Source: Kiritimatiellia bacterium (GTDB taxonomy: Bacteria; Verrucomicrobiota; Kiritimatiellia; SLAD01). Taken from it: a DNA stretch of 8,349 nt. Below are positions 1 to 6,604 of this stretch, piece by piece. The number at the start of each line of letters is the position of its first letter. Position 1 is the stretch's first letter. The stretch is taken from contig SLAD01000332.1 of the NCBI GenBank assembly GCA_007126995.1, positions 1 through 8,349 of the forward strand, given 5' to 3'. The notes under the pieces are model-generated. The model worked only from the letters and a program-made list of their open reading frames with translations. It did no database searches and had not been told where the DNA came from. Both the position numbers and the translations under genes were made by a program.

Positions 1-61
1 GCGGACCAGCGCAAGTTACCGGTGCACCGATATCTTCCCCTTGGCGGTCAATGCGCCGCAC

Positions 62-570
62 TCAAAGCGATGTCTCGAAGCGGTCATTGAACAGAGTTCC
101 AATATCGGTGATTTCTGCCAGTAGCTGGTCACCTTCCTGAAAGACATTGACGCTCAGATCGCCAATCTGCGTCGGCAGGACGGCACCGTCGAGCGTCAGT
201 TCGTCGGCAATCAGCAGCAAGTACTGATGACCGACACTGTAATCGCCGACCAGTGGCTCAAGGACGATCTCGCCTTGTCCGGTCTCGGTAGAACCCACAT
301 TCCCGAAGTCACTCTCGATCATCGCACCGTCACTGACCGTCATGACAGCTGGACCTGCTCTACCGACCTGCAGTTGGCCAGTGATGTCGAGGGTCGTTCC
401 CGGCCCGGTCCGGCTGGCCGATCCCGTTGCGTTTTTCTGCGATGCCAGGATCACGTTTCCCGAGATCAGCGTGCCGCCGGAGTCCAGTATCAGTTCACCG
501 GTTCCGAACAATCCGAAACTCACGCCATTGCCTCCGAGAATGGCGTTCTCAAGTTTCAATGCCTGTCCTT
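62..570 (-). pseudogene. 3' remnant of a T5SS/PEP-CTERM-type repeat surface protein
   Basis: The minus-strand frame from about 570 down to the TGA at 64-62 encodes a Gly/Thr/Asp-rich beta-strand sequence. Short stretches such as GPGTTLDITGQLQVGRAG and VMTVSDGAMI match the style of the T5SS/PEP-CTERM-associated repeat: alternating strands with 'GPGTTLDI..L.VG..G...T.SDGA'. These repeats form the beta-solenoid of exported or outer-surface proteins. The segment after the repeat (EPLVGDYSVGHQYLLLIAD) resembles the usual distal end of such solenoids, and the protein ends NDRFETSL. The frame stays open upstream to 979, but there it reads antisense-like, Arg-rich sequence out of phase with the membrane protein gene, so it has no credible start of its own. 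I read it as a 5'-deleted fragment, probably not expressed as a secreted product because no signal peptide remains. Family assignment is from recall of the pattern. Confidence 0.6.
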
Positions 571-1011
571 GTCTCGCACGCCCAGTGGTCGCTGGAGGGC
601 GCTGTAGATCAGCCACATACCCAGTCCCCAGAAACTGTAGACCAGGGGCGCCAGAAACACACCGGGCATCCGGAAACCGCCTCCTACTGGGGCGCCCTTG
701 AGCGGCAGCACGATGAACCAGTTGACCAGCGTGACGAGCACCGCGGCAAACAGCATCCAGCCCAGCCAGCGCGGTGTGGGCAGCCGAGAAACGAGGAATG
801 CACCAAGCACACCCCATAGCCCGGTCCAGAACATGAACGAGACGACTTGTGGGACGCCGAACGGACGAGTCGACGCCATCGACCACGTGTTGACCTGGAG
901 AACCCCGGCCTGGGTCAGCGCCCAGAACGCCCCTTGGTGGAACACGAGGAAAGCAAGCGAGCCAGCGATGAAACCGCACAGCGCCGTCCGGCCGAATACG
1001 TTCAAATTCAT
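556..1011 (-). CDS. Small four-helix integral membrane protein, uncharacterised
   Basis: This 151-residue protein has four hydrophobic segments (about residues 6-24, 52-74, 82-104 and 117-139), so it should be an inner-membrane protein. Conserved-looking motifs are FHQG (24-27), PFGVP (50-54) and FWTGLWG (61-67). I associate this layout with a family of roughly 150-residue uncharacterised proteobacterial membrane proteins, and no function is known to me. I chose the ATG at 1011 because it starts at MNLNVFGR just before the first helix. An in-frame ATG at 1044 would add 11 polar residues with no better ribosome site. The last residues (VRDKDRH) are read from DNA that fits the downstream repeat-protein remnant in another frame, so the native C-terminus may have been replaced at a deletion junction. 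All four helices are intact, so the protein may still work. Confidence 0.72.
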   Translation of the reverse strand: MNLNVFGRTALCGFIAGSLAFLVFHQGAFWALTQAGVLQVNTWSMASTRPFGVPQVVSFMFWTGLWGVLGAFLVSRLPTPRWLGWMLFAAVLVTLVNWFIVLPLKGAPVGGGFRMPGVFLAPLVYSFWGLGMWLIYSALQRPLGVRDKDRH

Positions 1012-1435
1012 GGGTCTCTGCTCAAGGTGTAAACCAGAAATCATGAAGTAGAACCGGAGTCTGAGTCAACCTGGGAAGAATCAGGGCAGGTGGGAAGAAT
1101 CCGGCTTCCGTGTGGCAGACATCAATCCATTCACCGGGTCTTGAGATTCTTGAGACCCGGGTAGCCACTCGCATAACGCGACTGTCCGTGTTGCCTTCCC
1201 CATTACACAGTAAGGTCGGCGTTCTCAACGCTGATTTCGGAGCTCAATAAATTTGGCGCGGCAATTGAGCCAACGAGCTACTGCACCGGCCCATTGCCAC
1301 GCTCTGGAGGCTCCTGTGGGATCAGGTGGTTTTTTTGGGGGGTCTGGGTAGATTGCATGCGGGGATGGCCGGCTTGGTGTGTTGCTTTCGTAAGTAGACC
1401 ATCAGCCATCGTCCATCCACGGAAACACCGCAACC
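1012..1435. other. Divergent intergenic region without a supported gene
   Basis: These 424 bases separate two divergently transcribed genes and should contain both promoters, but I cannot pick a convincing -35/-10 pair for either. Visible structure: a doubled GGGAAGAATC (near 1074 and 1092), the hairpin at 1134-1160, and a run of seven T followed by six G near 1330-1342. Short open frames here show no protein-like composition. Confidence 0.6.
1134..1160. repeat. Inverted repeat, 8-bp perfect stem
   Basis: CCGGGTCT (1134-1141) is followed by an 11-nt loop and AGACCCGG (1153-1160). Inside it TCTTGAGA occurs twice with a 9-nt period (1139-1146 and 1148-1155). No T tract follows on either strand, so it is not a standard intrinsic terminator. 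It may be an operator or a structured leader, since it lies upstream of the minus-strand membrane gene. Confidence 0.45.
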
Positions 1436-2719
1436 ATGAATTCGACTCGATCGATCCATCTTCGCCTTTCAGCTGTTTTTTGTCTGGGTATTCTGCTGGC
1501 CGCGCCGTCCACGGCCCAGACCGATCGCCATGTCGATGCCTCTCAGGGCAGCGACTCCGGCAATAACTGCACAAATTCGGCAGCGCCGTGTGCGACTGTC
1601 GGCCATGCACTGGGCCAGTCGGCTGCCGGGGATCGCATTCTGGCAGCAGCCGGCATCTATACCGAGAGCCTGCTCATCGACCGCAATATCGAGATCGTTG
1701 GGGAGGCCAGCGATACCACGATCATCCAGGCCGCAGCGACGCCGAACACGGCCAGCCAGCGCGTTATCACGGTTCAGTCGCAGAGAAATCTGGCGCTGCG
1801 TCACCTGACCATACGCCACGGCTACGCCAATGCCACCTTGACGCCAAATAGCCTTGGCGGCGGAATTTATCTGGAAGGGGGAGACCTGGAGCTGGAGTAT
1901 GTGGTGCTCACGGGCAATCGTTCGAACAGCGACGGTGGTGCCATCTACAACGCGGCAGGCAGCGTGGACATGCGACATGCCGATCTTGATGCCAATCTGG
2001 CCAAGCGCCTGGGCGGCGCTCGCAACAGAGGAGGCGCCATTTACAATTCCAGTGGCGCCACATTGACCGCACTCAACAGCCGTTTGCGGGGCAATGACGC
2101 AGCGCAAGGCGGTGCCATATACAGCGATGGCGCTGTCGTCAAGAATCTGACCAACGTTGCGCTTAGCGGTAATTTTGCACTGGAATTCGGTGGCGCCATG
2201 ATGTACGGATCAGGACAGCAGGTGATGACCAACCTGGTGTTCAGCGGCAATCGAACCGATGGCCTCGGCGGTGGAATCTATGCGCTGGGTTCATCAACCA
2301 AACAGCTGATCCGAAACAGCGTGTTCTGGAACAATCAGGACCAGTCGGGCGTGGGAACTCGGACCGCTTCGCTGGTTGCCGATGCGCTTAACAGGCCTAC
2401 CAGCTTCAACAGCCTGGTGCAGGGCTGCGGTGCATCGGGTAGCGGCTGGGACAACCGTTGTGGGACGGATGGGGGCAACAACCTGCCCGCTCAGAATCCG
2501 AATTTCATCGACCCGGTCAACCCGGCCAGCGCGCCAACCTCACAGGGCTATTTCCGCCAGAACACCGGTTCACCACTGATCGACCAGGGCAACAACAGCT
2601 ATATTACCGGCGTCACAACTGACCTCGATGGCTTGGCCCGGATTATCGACGGCGTAGTTGATCTCGGACCTTACGAGTTCGGCAACGATGTCCTTTTCCG
2701 GGATCGCTTCGAGCAATAG
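1436..2719 (+). CDS. Secreted right-handed beta-helix protein, choice-of-anchor Q type
   Basis: This 427-residue protein starts with a signal peptide (hydrophobic core about 11-23, likely cleavage after PSTA, residue 27), so it is exported. Residues 32-90 form the typical N-terminal cap of pectin-lyase-fold proteins, including PCATVGHAL (51-59) and GDRI..AAGIYTE (65-77). Residues 110-300 are beta-helix coils marked by recurring GG(A/G)IY at 141, 167, 199, 225 and 278, with a variant at 252. Residues 378-414 (GSPLIDQGN ... TDLDGLARI ... VDLGPYEF) match the choice-of-anchor Q domain found near the C-terminus of many surface proteins. The last residues are VLFRDRFEQ, like the tail of the remnant at 62-570. 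No polysaccharide-lyase catalytic set is evident, so it is more likely structural, adhesive or carbohydrate-binding than an enzyme. The ATG has a weak GGAAA site 10 nt upstream. Cys45 and Cys52, and Cys331 and Cys342, could form disulfides. Confidence 0.85.
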   Translation: MNSTRSIHLRLSAVFCLGILLAAPSTAQTDRHVDASQGSDSGNNCTNSAAPCATVGHALGQSAAGDRILAAAGIYTESLLIDRNIEIVGEASDTTIIQAAATPNTASQRVITVQSQRNLALRHLTIRHGYANATLTPNSLGGGIYLEGGDLELEYVVLTGNRSNSDGGAIYNAAGSVDMRHADLDANLAKRLGGARNRGGAIYNSSGATLTALNSRLRGNDAAQGGAIYSDGAVVKNLTNVALSGNFALEFGGAMMYGSGQQVMTNLVFSGNRTDGLGGGIYALGSSTKQLIRNSVFWNNQDQSGVGTRTASLVADALNRPTSFNSLVQGCGASGSGWDNRCGTDGGNNLPAQNPNFIDPVNPASAPTSQGYFRQNTGSPLIDQGNNSYITGVTTDLDGLARIIDGVVDLGPYEFGNDVLFRDRFEQ

Positions 2720-3195
2720 CGCCAGGGAGACTTTGGACAACTCGCCACGCCGCCTGCGCTGGCAGGCTCCAGTCTGCCTTCACAGTCGAGCGTCGGCCCC
2801 GTGCATCCGCAGGTTGCACCGCCAACCCTGGAACAGCTGCACAATGATCCGGATATCGTCATCGTTGATGATGTGAACTTTGCGGTGGCGCAAGCTACGC
2901 CGTGTTGACCCCCGGCGGCTTCATCGGCCCAGCCTCAACCTTCATTACGGCGCCTAATCCGCAGGCGACGGTGAACTGGCGCCAGGCTGAGAATGTTGAC
3001 GGGTTCCTGGGCTTTCGATTTACCAATGCCGAGACCGGTGAGCTCAACTACGGGTATGCCCGCCTGACAACCACGGGCACGACGGGTTTTCCGATGGTGA
3101 TTGTCAGCTGCGCCTATAACCGCGCCGGTGGTCCCATCAGGGTTCCACAGCTCGCGCGGCTGGGGAGGCGATGTGGCGAAAACATCCGTTCTTGA
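2720..3195 (+). pseudogene. Frameshifted remnant of a secreted protein of unknown function
   Basis: Two open stretches in different frames read as one protein. The first (2720-2890) follows the TAG of the preceding gene in the same frame and contains LEQLHNDPDIVIVDDVNFAV. The second (from about 2891, frame of 2902) continues with SYAVLTPGGFIGPASTFIT, then GFLGFRFTNAETGELNYGYA and a 'TTGTTGFPMVIVSCAYNRAG' end. Inserting one base near 2888-2891 (GGTGGCGCAAGC) would join them into ...DVNFAVAASYAVLTP.... The second half matches my recollection of proteobacterial secreted proteins with 'GYLGFRF.N..TG..NYGYARL' and 'GFPATIV.YAYD..G..I'; I know no function for them. There is no start codon with a ribosome site and no signal peptide, so the 5' end is gone. 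The C-terminus also looks disturbed: a third frame ends VLERIESG at 3211, vaguely like an F-x-D-R-F-E tail. Confidence 0.55.
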
Positions 3196-3221
3196 GCGAA
3201 TTGAGTCCGGCTAGGGCCTTT

Positions 3222-3246
3222 CAAACAATGGCGGTCCTGGAATTTC
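3222..3246 (+). repeat. Isolated copy of the 25-nt CAAAYAATG..GTCCYGGAATTTC repeat
   Basis: The sequence CAAACAATGGCGGTCCTGGAATTTC matches the units of the array at 6189-6356 over its whole length. It differs from the copy at 6332-6356 at three positions and also shares the preceding TTT. It lies in the same orientation, about 3 kb away, between the frameshifted remnant and the S41 gene. Confidence 0.75.
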
Positions 3247-3256
3247 TCTACATATT

Positions 3257-3286
3257 TTGACTGCCCCAAATTGTCCCCTCTGAAAT
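3257..3286 (+). promoter_or_regulatory. Possible weak sigma-70 promoter for the S41 gene
   Basis: TTGACT (3257-3262) and TGAAAT (3281-3286) are separated by 18 bases, about 54 nt before the start codon. The -10 is only four of six to consensus. It begins 10 nt after the repeat copy. This is a weak call. Confidence 0.22.
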
Positions 3287-3327
3287 TCCCAAATCGCCGG
3301 TGTTAACCTTTTTGCGAAACCGAGACC

Positions 3328-3333
3328 AGGGAG
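3328..3333 (+). promoter_or_regulatory. Ribosome binding site of the S41 peptidase gene
   Basis: AGGGAG lies six bases before the ATG at 3340. It is the strongest Shine-Dalgarno match in the window and, together with the signal peptide that follows, fixes this start. Confidence 0.7.
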
Positions 3334-3339
3334 CAAGCC

Positions 3340-5748
3340 ATGAGGAAGTTGTCTTACGGAATTCTTGCCGCGCTGTTGATGTTCGGCGGCGCTGCGTGGG
3401 CTAAAGAGCGTCTGGAGCTGGGGTGGCAGGTGCTGATTGACGACGAGGAAGCCGGGGCGATGCTGGAGCGCATCGAGTTCGGCGACGACCAGGTTCGGTT
3501 CGAACAGGAGCTTCGATTCCTTTTCACCGTCGAGGGCAGCACCACGGTTCATCACGGCCTGGAGCAATCTACCGAAACAGCCGATGGTGAACTCATCGAC
3601 ATCAAATTGAGCTCGGGCTCGGGCGAGGAACGATCGACCTTGACCGGTAGCCTGAAAGAAAATGTATTCAGGCTGGAAATTGCTGCCACCTGGGGCGGAT
3701 TCGAGCGCGATTATCCGATCGAAGAAGCGCTGATCGGCCCGGTCAGGGAACGCCAGCGTATCCACGAAGAACTGCACGAAACTGGCGACCGCATCGTCTA
3801 CCGCCAGCTCGACCCGGCCATGGGCCGCCCTGCCCGATTCACGTCCGAGCTGGTCGAGATCAACGAAGACGGGCACCGGATCGTGGTCAGAAGCCTGCGC
3901 GACCGCCCCGGCGAAACCCGGCTGCATTTTGACCAGGACGGCAGCCTGCTGCGCACGGAAAGCGAATTTGCTGGCGGCAGTATCATGGCCACGACGGCGA
4001 TTGACCCGGCCCATGCGGCCGAGCTGATTGCAGCGATCGAGATTCCCGACACCAGCGCCGAGCCCAGCATCCTCGAGACCGATACTGAGTTCGCCGACGG
4101 CTCGGGTATCAATATCGACAGCCTGGACGATGAAAAAGAACAGCGCCTGGCACTGCTTGGCCAGGTGTGGGGCTTCCTCAAATACCACCATCCGGCAATC
4201 ACCGGCGGCAGCAAACACTGGGATTTCGAGCTATTCCGAATGCTGCCCGCCTACCTCGCAGCCGACGATGCATCGGCTTTCCTGGATGAATGGATCGGCA
4301 ACCTGGGTGAGCTGGAACCCTGCGACCCCTGCGCCAGCCTGCCCGAGGATGCGCACGTCAAACCCGACCTGGACTGGCTGGGCGACAAAAAACGGCTCGG
4401 CCCGGCGCTATCGGCCACGCTTCAAACCATTCGTCAACAACGCCAGGCAGACCACGGCCAATTCTTCGTCAACCTGGCCGGTGAAACCGGCTTTGCCAGC
4501 TTCCCGCGCGAGCTGGCCTATGAAGACGTTGACCTGGATGACGGCGGCTATCGCCTGCTGACCCTGTATCGCTGGTGGAACATCATCGAATACTGGTTCC
4601 CCTACCGCTACATGATCGACGGTGACTGGCACGAGGTGCTGGTCGAGCACTTGCCGCGCATCCTGCTGGCCGAATCGGCCGATGATTACCGCCTTGAGCT
4701 TGCGGCGTTTGCCGCCCGTATCGGTGATGGACACGTCTTCCTGTTACCCAGCGGCGATATCCTGCCGCCGGTGGGCGAGTGTCGCTGGCCGGCGGCGATT
4801 CGCTTTATCGAGGACAAGCCGGTGGTGGTTGCACTGGCAGACGAGATCGAGGCGGCGCTGGAAGTGGGCGATGTGGTGCAATCCATCGACGGTGAGGATA
4901 TGGCCAAACTGCTGGCGGCCCGGGCACCCTACTACAGCGCCTCCAACGAGCCCTCTCGTCGGCACCTGATGTCTTTCTTCCTGGGCCGAGGCGAGTGCGG
5001 TCCGGTCGAGGTGACAGTTGAACGCGCCGGATCAACAAAGGCGCTGATGGTTGAAAGAAAAGAAATGCCGCCCGTCCAATATGCCCATGATTGGCCCGGC
5101 GATACCGCCCGAATGCTGCCAGAGTCGGTCGGCTATCTGACCCTGTCTTCGTTCGACTCCAGTCGCATCGACGACTATCTGGAGACCCTGGCCGAAGCCC
5201 GTGCGCTGGTGATCGACATCCGCAACTATCCGGCCGACTTCGCCGTGTTCGCCCTGGGCCAGCACCTGGTTGACCAGGCCACCGAGTTTGCCCGCTTTAC
5301 CGGCGGTCAGACGGCGGCACCCGGCGCCTTCGCCTGGAGCCCCAAGATCAGCCTGGAGCCGCGCCCACCATTCCTGGACATGCCCATTGCCATTCTGGTT
5401 GATGAGTCTTCGGTGAGTCAGGCCGAGTATACCGCCATGGCCTTTCGGTTCGCACCGGACGCGGTCGTCGTCGGCAGCACTACCGCCGGTGCCAACGGCA
5501 ACGTCGCCTCGTTTGCGCTGCCGGGCGACATGAGATCCAGATTCAGCGGCATTGGCGCCTACTACGCCGACTCAAGCCCGATGCAGCGCATCGGCATCAT
5601 CGCCGATATCCCGACATCGCCAAGCATTGACGGCTTTCGGCAAGGGCGCGATGAAGTGCTGGAGACAGCGCTGCGACACTTGCTGGGCGCAGAGATCACC
5701 GACAGCGAGGTAGAGGGGCTGGTCAGGGAACTTGAAAGCGATCACTGA
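3340..5748 (+). CDS. Exported S41-family serine peptidase, tricorn-like subgroup
   Basis: This 802-residue protein has a signal peptide (hydrophobic 6-19, likely cleavage near AAWA, residue 21), so it is probably periplasmic. Residues 24-240 form a beta-rich N-terminal region without a name I recognise. Residues 262-440 carry the lead-in usual for long S41 proteins (LGQVWGFLKYHHP at 273-285; RWWNIIEYWFPYRYMIDGDW at 411-430). Residues 462-467 (GDGHVF) hold a His in the place of the tricorn His. A PDZ-like segment spans about 481-575. The protease core spans about 595-780, with VDESSVSQAEY (687-697) giving Ser693 as nucleophile and VGSTTAGANGNV (711-722). The Lys that pairs with Ser in CtpA/Prc proteases would fall at 718, which is Ala here, so I infer a His465-Ser693 mechanism. 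Cys328 and Cys331 form a CxxC. The likely role is cleavage of periplasmic peptides or proteins; the substrate is unknown. It stands alone between direct repeat copies. Confidence 0.85.
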   Translation: MRKLSYGILAALLMFGGAAWAKERLELGWQVLIDDEEAGAMLERIEFGDDQVRFEQELRFLFTVEGSTTVHHGLEQSTETADGELIDIKLSSGSGEERSTLTGSLKENVFRLEIAATWGGFERDYPIEEALIGPVRERQRIHEELHETGDRIVYRQLDPAMGRPARFTSELVEINEDGHRIVVRSLRDRPGETRLHFDQDGSLLRTESEFAGGSIMATTAIDPAHAAELIAAIEIPDTSAEPSILETDTEFADGSGINIDSLDDEKEQRLALLGQVWGFLKYHHPAITGGSKHWDFELFRMLPAYLAADDASAFLDEWIGNLGELEPCDPCASLPEDAHVKPDLDWLGDKKRLGPALSATLQTIRQQRQADHGQFFVNLAGETGFASFPRELAYEDVDLDDGGYRLLTLYRWWNIIEYWFPYRYMIDGDWHEVLVEHLPRILLAESADDYRLELAAFAARIGDGHVFLLPSGDILPPVGECRWPAAIRFIEDKPVVVALADEIEAALEVGDVVQSIDGEDMAKLLAARAPYYSASNEPSRRHLMSFFLGRGECGPVEVTVERAGSTKALMVERKEMPPVQYAHDWPGDTARMLPESVGYLTLSSFDSSRIDDYLETLAEARALVIDIRNYPADFAVFALGQHLVDQATEFARFTGGQTAAPGAFAWSPKISLEPRPPFLDMPIAILVDESSVSQAEYTAMAFRFAPDAVVVGSTTAGANGNVASFALPGDMRSRFSGIGAYYADSSPMQRIGIIADIPTSPSIDGFRQGRDEVLETALRHLLGAEITDSEVEGLVRELESDH

Positions 5749-6005
5749 ACAAATTCGGGACCGACAAGCGCGGCAGGCTCAAGCCGCTGACAGACGACAA
5801 GCGCGCCACCCCGGCCGATATCTGGCAGATCGCCAATCATCCAAAGGAATGGCTGCGCCAGGTACAGGGCACCGAGAGTGTTTACTACCGGGCCATCGGC
5901 TCGGCCGAAGCACTGATGGCCAAGGCCAAAGCCCTGGGCCAAGCGTGGATGAAGGGCGTGGCCAGCGAAGTGGCGAAGAAGTTCCTACGCGAACGACCTA
6001 CCTGA
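5748..6005 (+). pseudogene. 3' remnant of an IS200-like (REP-associated) transposase
   Basis: An open frame of 85 codons ends at the TGA 6003-6005; upstream it reaches a stop at 5733-5735 with no start. Its product reads NKFGTDKRGRLKPL..., then HPKEWLRQVQGTE, AIGSAEALMAKAKALGQAWM and KGVASEVAKKFLRER. This resembles the C-terminal part, after the catalytic Y1 domain, of REP-associated tyrosine transposases: 'DKRG.IP', then 'W......E..F...VG..E.L..A...LGQ.W..G'. The catalytic HUH motif and Tyr are absent, so it is inactive. It abuts the S41 stop with a one-base overlap, and the repeat array begins 183 bases downstream, the arrangement expected of a decayed transposase with its repeats. The family call is from memory of the pattern; another mobile-element protein is possible. 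Confidence 0.5.
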
Positions 6006-6188
6006 TCTCCGAATTCAAGCTGAAACTGACCGGGACCGGCACTGCCGGGGGTTGGTGTGGGCGTCATTCGGGATTTTGGCGATTCTAGGCCTGCGTGGGT
6101 TGCTGGCCCGGCTGAATTCAGGCTGAGAAAGCTGGCGCGAGGATAACGAGCAAGGATCGGAAGCTGGCGCTTGGTGATCGGGGAAGGG

Positions 6189-6356
6189 CAAATAATGTGT
6201 GTCCTGGATTTGTCTCTTTTTGTCCAAATAATGCCTGTCCCGGAATTTCCTGTCCCGGAATTTCGCCTCGATGTGTGTCCTGGATTTCCGGTCCCGGAAT
6301 TTCAAATAATGTCTGTCCTGGAATTTCGTTTCAAACAATGCCTGTCCCGGAATTTC
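6189..6356 (+). repeat. Array of 25-nt units, consensus CAAATAATGCCTGTCCCGGAATTTC
   Basis: Copies are at 6189-6211 (GTGTGTCCTGGATTT variant), 6225-6249 (matches the consensus), 6250-6264 (right half), 6271-6288 (left end lost), 6289-6303 (right half), 6303-6327 and 6332-6356. All are in the same orientation, with C/T alternation at GTCC(C/T)GG and AATAATG/AACAATG. Spacing is irregular (0 to 13 bases), unlike CRISPR. The core GGAATTTCC is a small odd palindrome. Together with the transposase remnant just upstream, the units are best explained as REP-like extragenic repeats mobilised by that transposase family. A degenerate CCGGAATTTTT at 6485-6495 may be a further half copy. Confidence 0.8.
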
Positions 6357-6452
6357 CTAGCGCTGCGCTGCCGCCCCGAAGCCTTCTTTGTAATTCCAGT
6401 TTTCAGGTAGATATGCCGAAGTCCAGCGTCATCGTCAGATCCCGGGTGTCCC

Positions 6453-6485
6453 GTACTACTACTCCTACTACTCCTGTACTACTAC
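6453..6485. repeat. Low-complexity ACT/CCT simple repeat
   Basis: GTACTACTAC occurs at 6453-6462 and 6476-6485, and TACTACTCC occurs twice in tandem at 6457-6474. It is a short simple-sequence tract at the edge where the composition becomes AT-rich. Confidence 0.6.
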
Positions 6486-6500
6486 CGGAATTTTTCGTGG

Positions 6501-6546
6501 TTGACAAACCCGAGTTGCGTTGACAAATCACATAATGGTTGACAAA
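6501..6546 (+). repeat. Three TTGACAAA boxes at exact 19-nt spacing
   Basis: TTGACAAA occurs at 6501-6508, 6520-6527 and 6539-6546, each preceded by G. The exact 19-nt period puts the boxes close to two helical turns apart. They lie just upstream of the operon encoding an XRE-type regulator, so they may be operator sites, tandem -35 elements, or both. A degenerate TTGCCCAGATAATG at 6556-6569 echoes the third box (TTGACAAATAATG). Confidence 0.65.
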
Positions 6547-6568
6547 TAATGCGTTTTGCCCAGATAAT
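6539..6568 (+). promoter_or_regulatory. Sigma-70-like promoter for the XRE/ImmA operon
   Basis: A consensus -35 TTGACA (6539-6544) is followed after 18 bases by GATAAT (6563-6568, five of six to consensus). Transcription would start near 6575, about 30 nt before the ATG at 6605. A second pair is TTGACA 6520-6525 with AATAAT 6545-6550 (19-base spacer). The -35 of the main promoter is itself one of the repeated boxes, so a protein bound to the boxes would compete with RNA polymerase. Confidence 0.5.
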
Positions 6569-6604
6569 GCAGCATATTTGACGAAATGGCTTGGTAGAAC
6601 CCAA

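Larger units (their letters stand above)
6006..6538. other. Gene-free stretch holding repeats
   Basis: No credible gene is present. The region holds the 25-nt repeat array, a CTACTACTCC-type simple repeat and the first two TTGACAAA boxes, described separately. From 6006 to 6188 only a repeated AAGCTGGCGC (near 6128 and 6161) stands out. Open frames across 6171-6523 owe their length to the repeats, whose translation is periodic, and have no protein-like features. Confidence 0.6.

Noticed and set aside
571..979. N-terminal extension of the repeat-protein frame on the minus strand
   Set aside because: It is Arg/Pro/Gly-rich out-of-frame reading of the membrane protein gene with no signal peptide, so it is not part of a real protein.
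1313..1336. Intrinsic terminator (CCTG..CAGG followed by T7)
   Set aside because: The stem is only four base pairs and no plus-strand gene ends upstream.
2717..2908. Stop-codon readthrough of the beta-helix gene into the in-frame open stretch
   Set aside because: The beta-helix protein ends in a complete choice-of-anchor Q domain and DRFE tail, so the TAG is a natural end; the following frame belongs to a separate remnant.
3211..4218. Long minus-strand open frame antisense to the S41 gene
   Set aside because: It lies opposite a well-supported gene, shows no family motifs, and its length follows from GC-rich codon bias.
5751..5765. Inverted degenerate copy of the 25-nt repeat (AAATTCGGGACCGACA)
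   Set aside because: It resembles the reverse complement of the unit but needs a gap and a mismatch, and it lies in the open transposase-like frame; the match is too short to claim.
5732..6088. Plus-strand frame overlapping the end of the S41 gene
   Set aside because: The frame at 5748-6005 gives a more protein-like product with a transposase-like C-terminus; this one is Arg/Gln/Gly-rich and starts at a TTG inside the S41 gene.
6189..6356. Possible CRISPR array
   Set aside because: Units are closely packed or half-length with 0-13 bases between them, spacing is irregular, units vary, and no cas gene is present.
6015..6523. Open frames on both strands across the repeat array (minus-strand translation repeats KFRDRHYL)
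   Set aside because: The frames are open only because the 25-nt unit lacks stops in those phases; the products are periodic and have no start signals.
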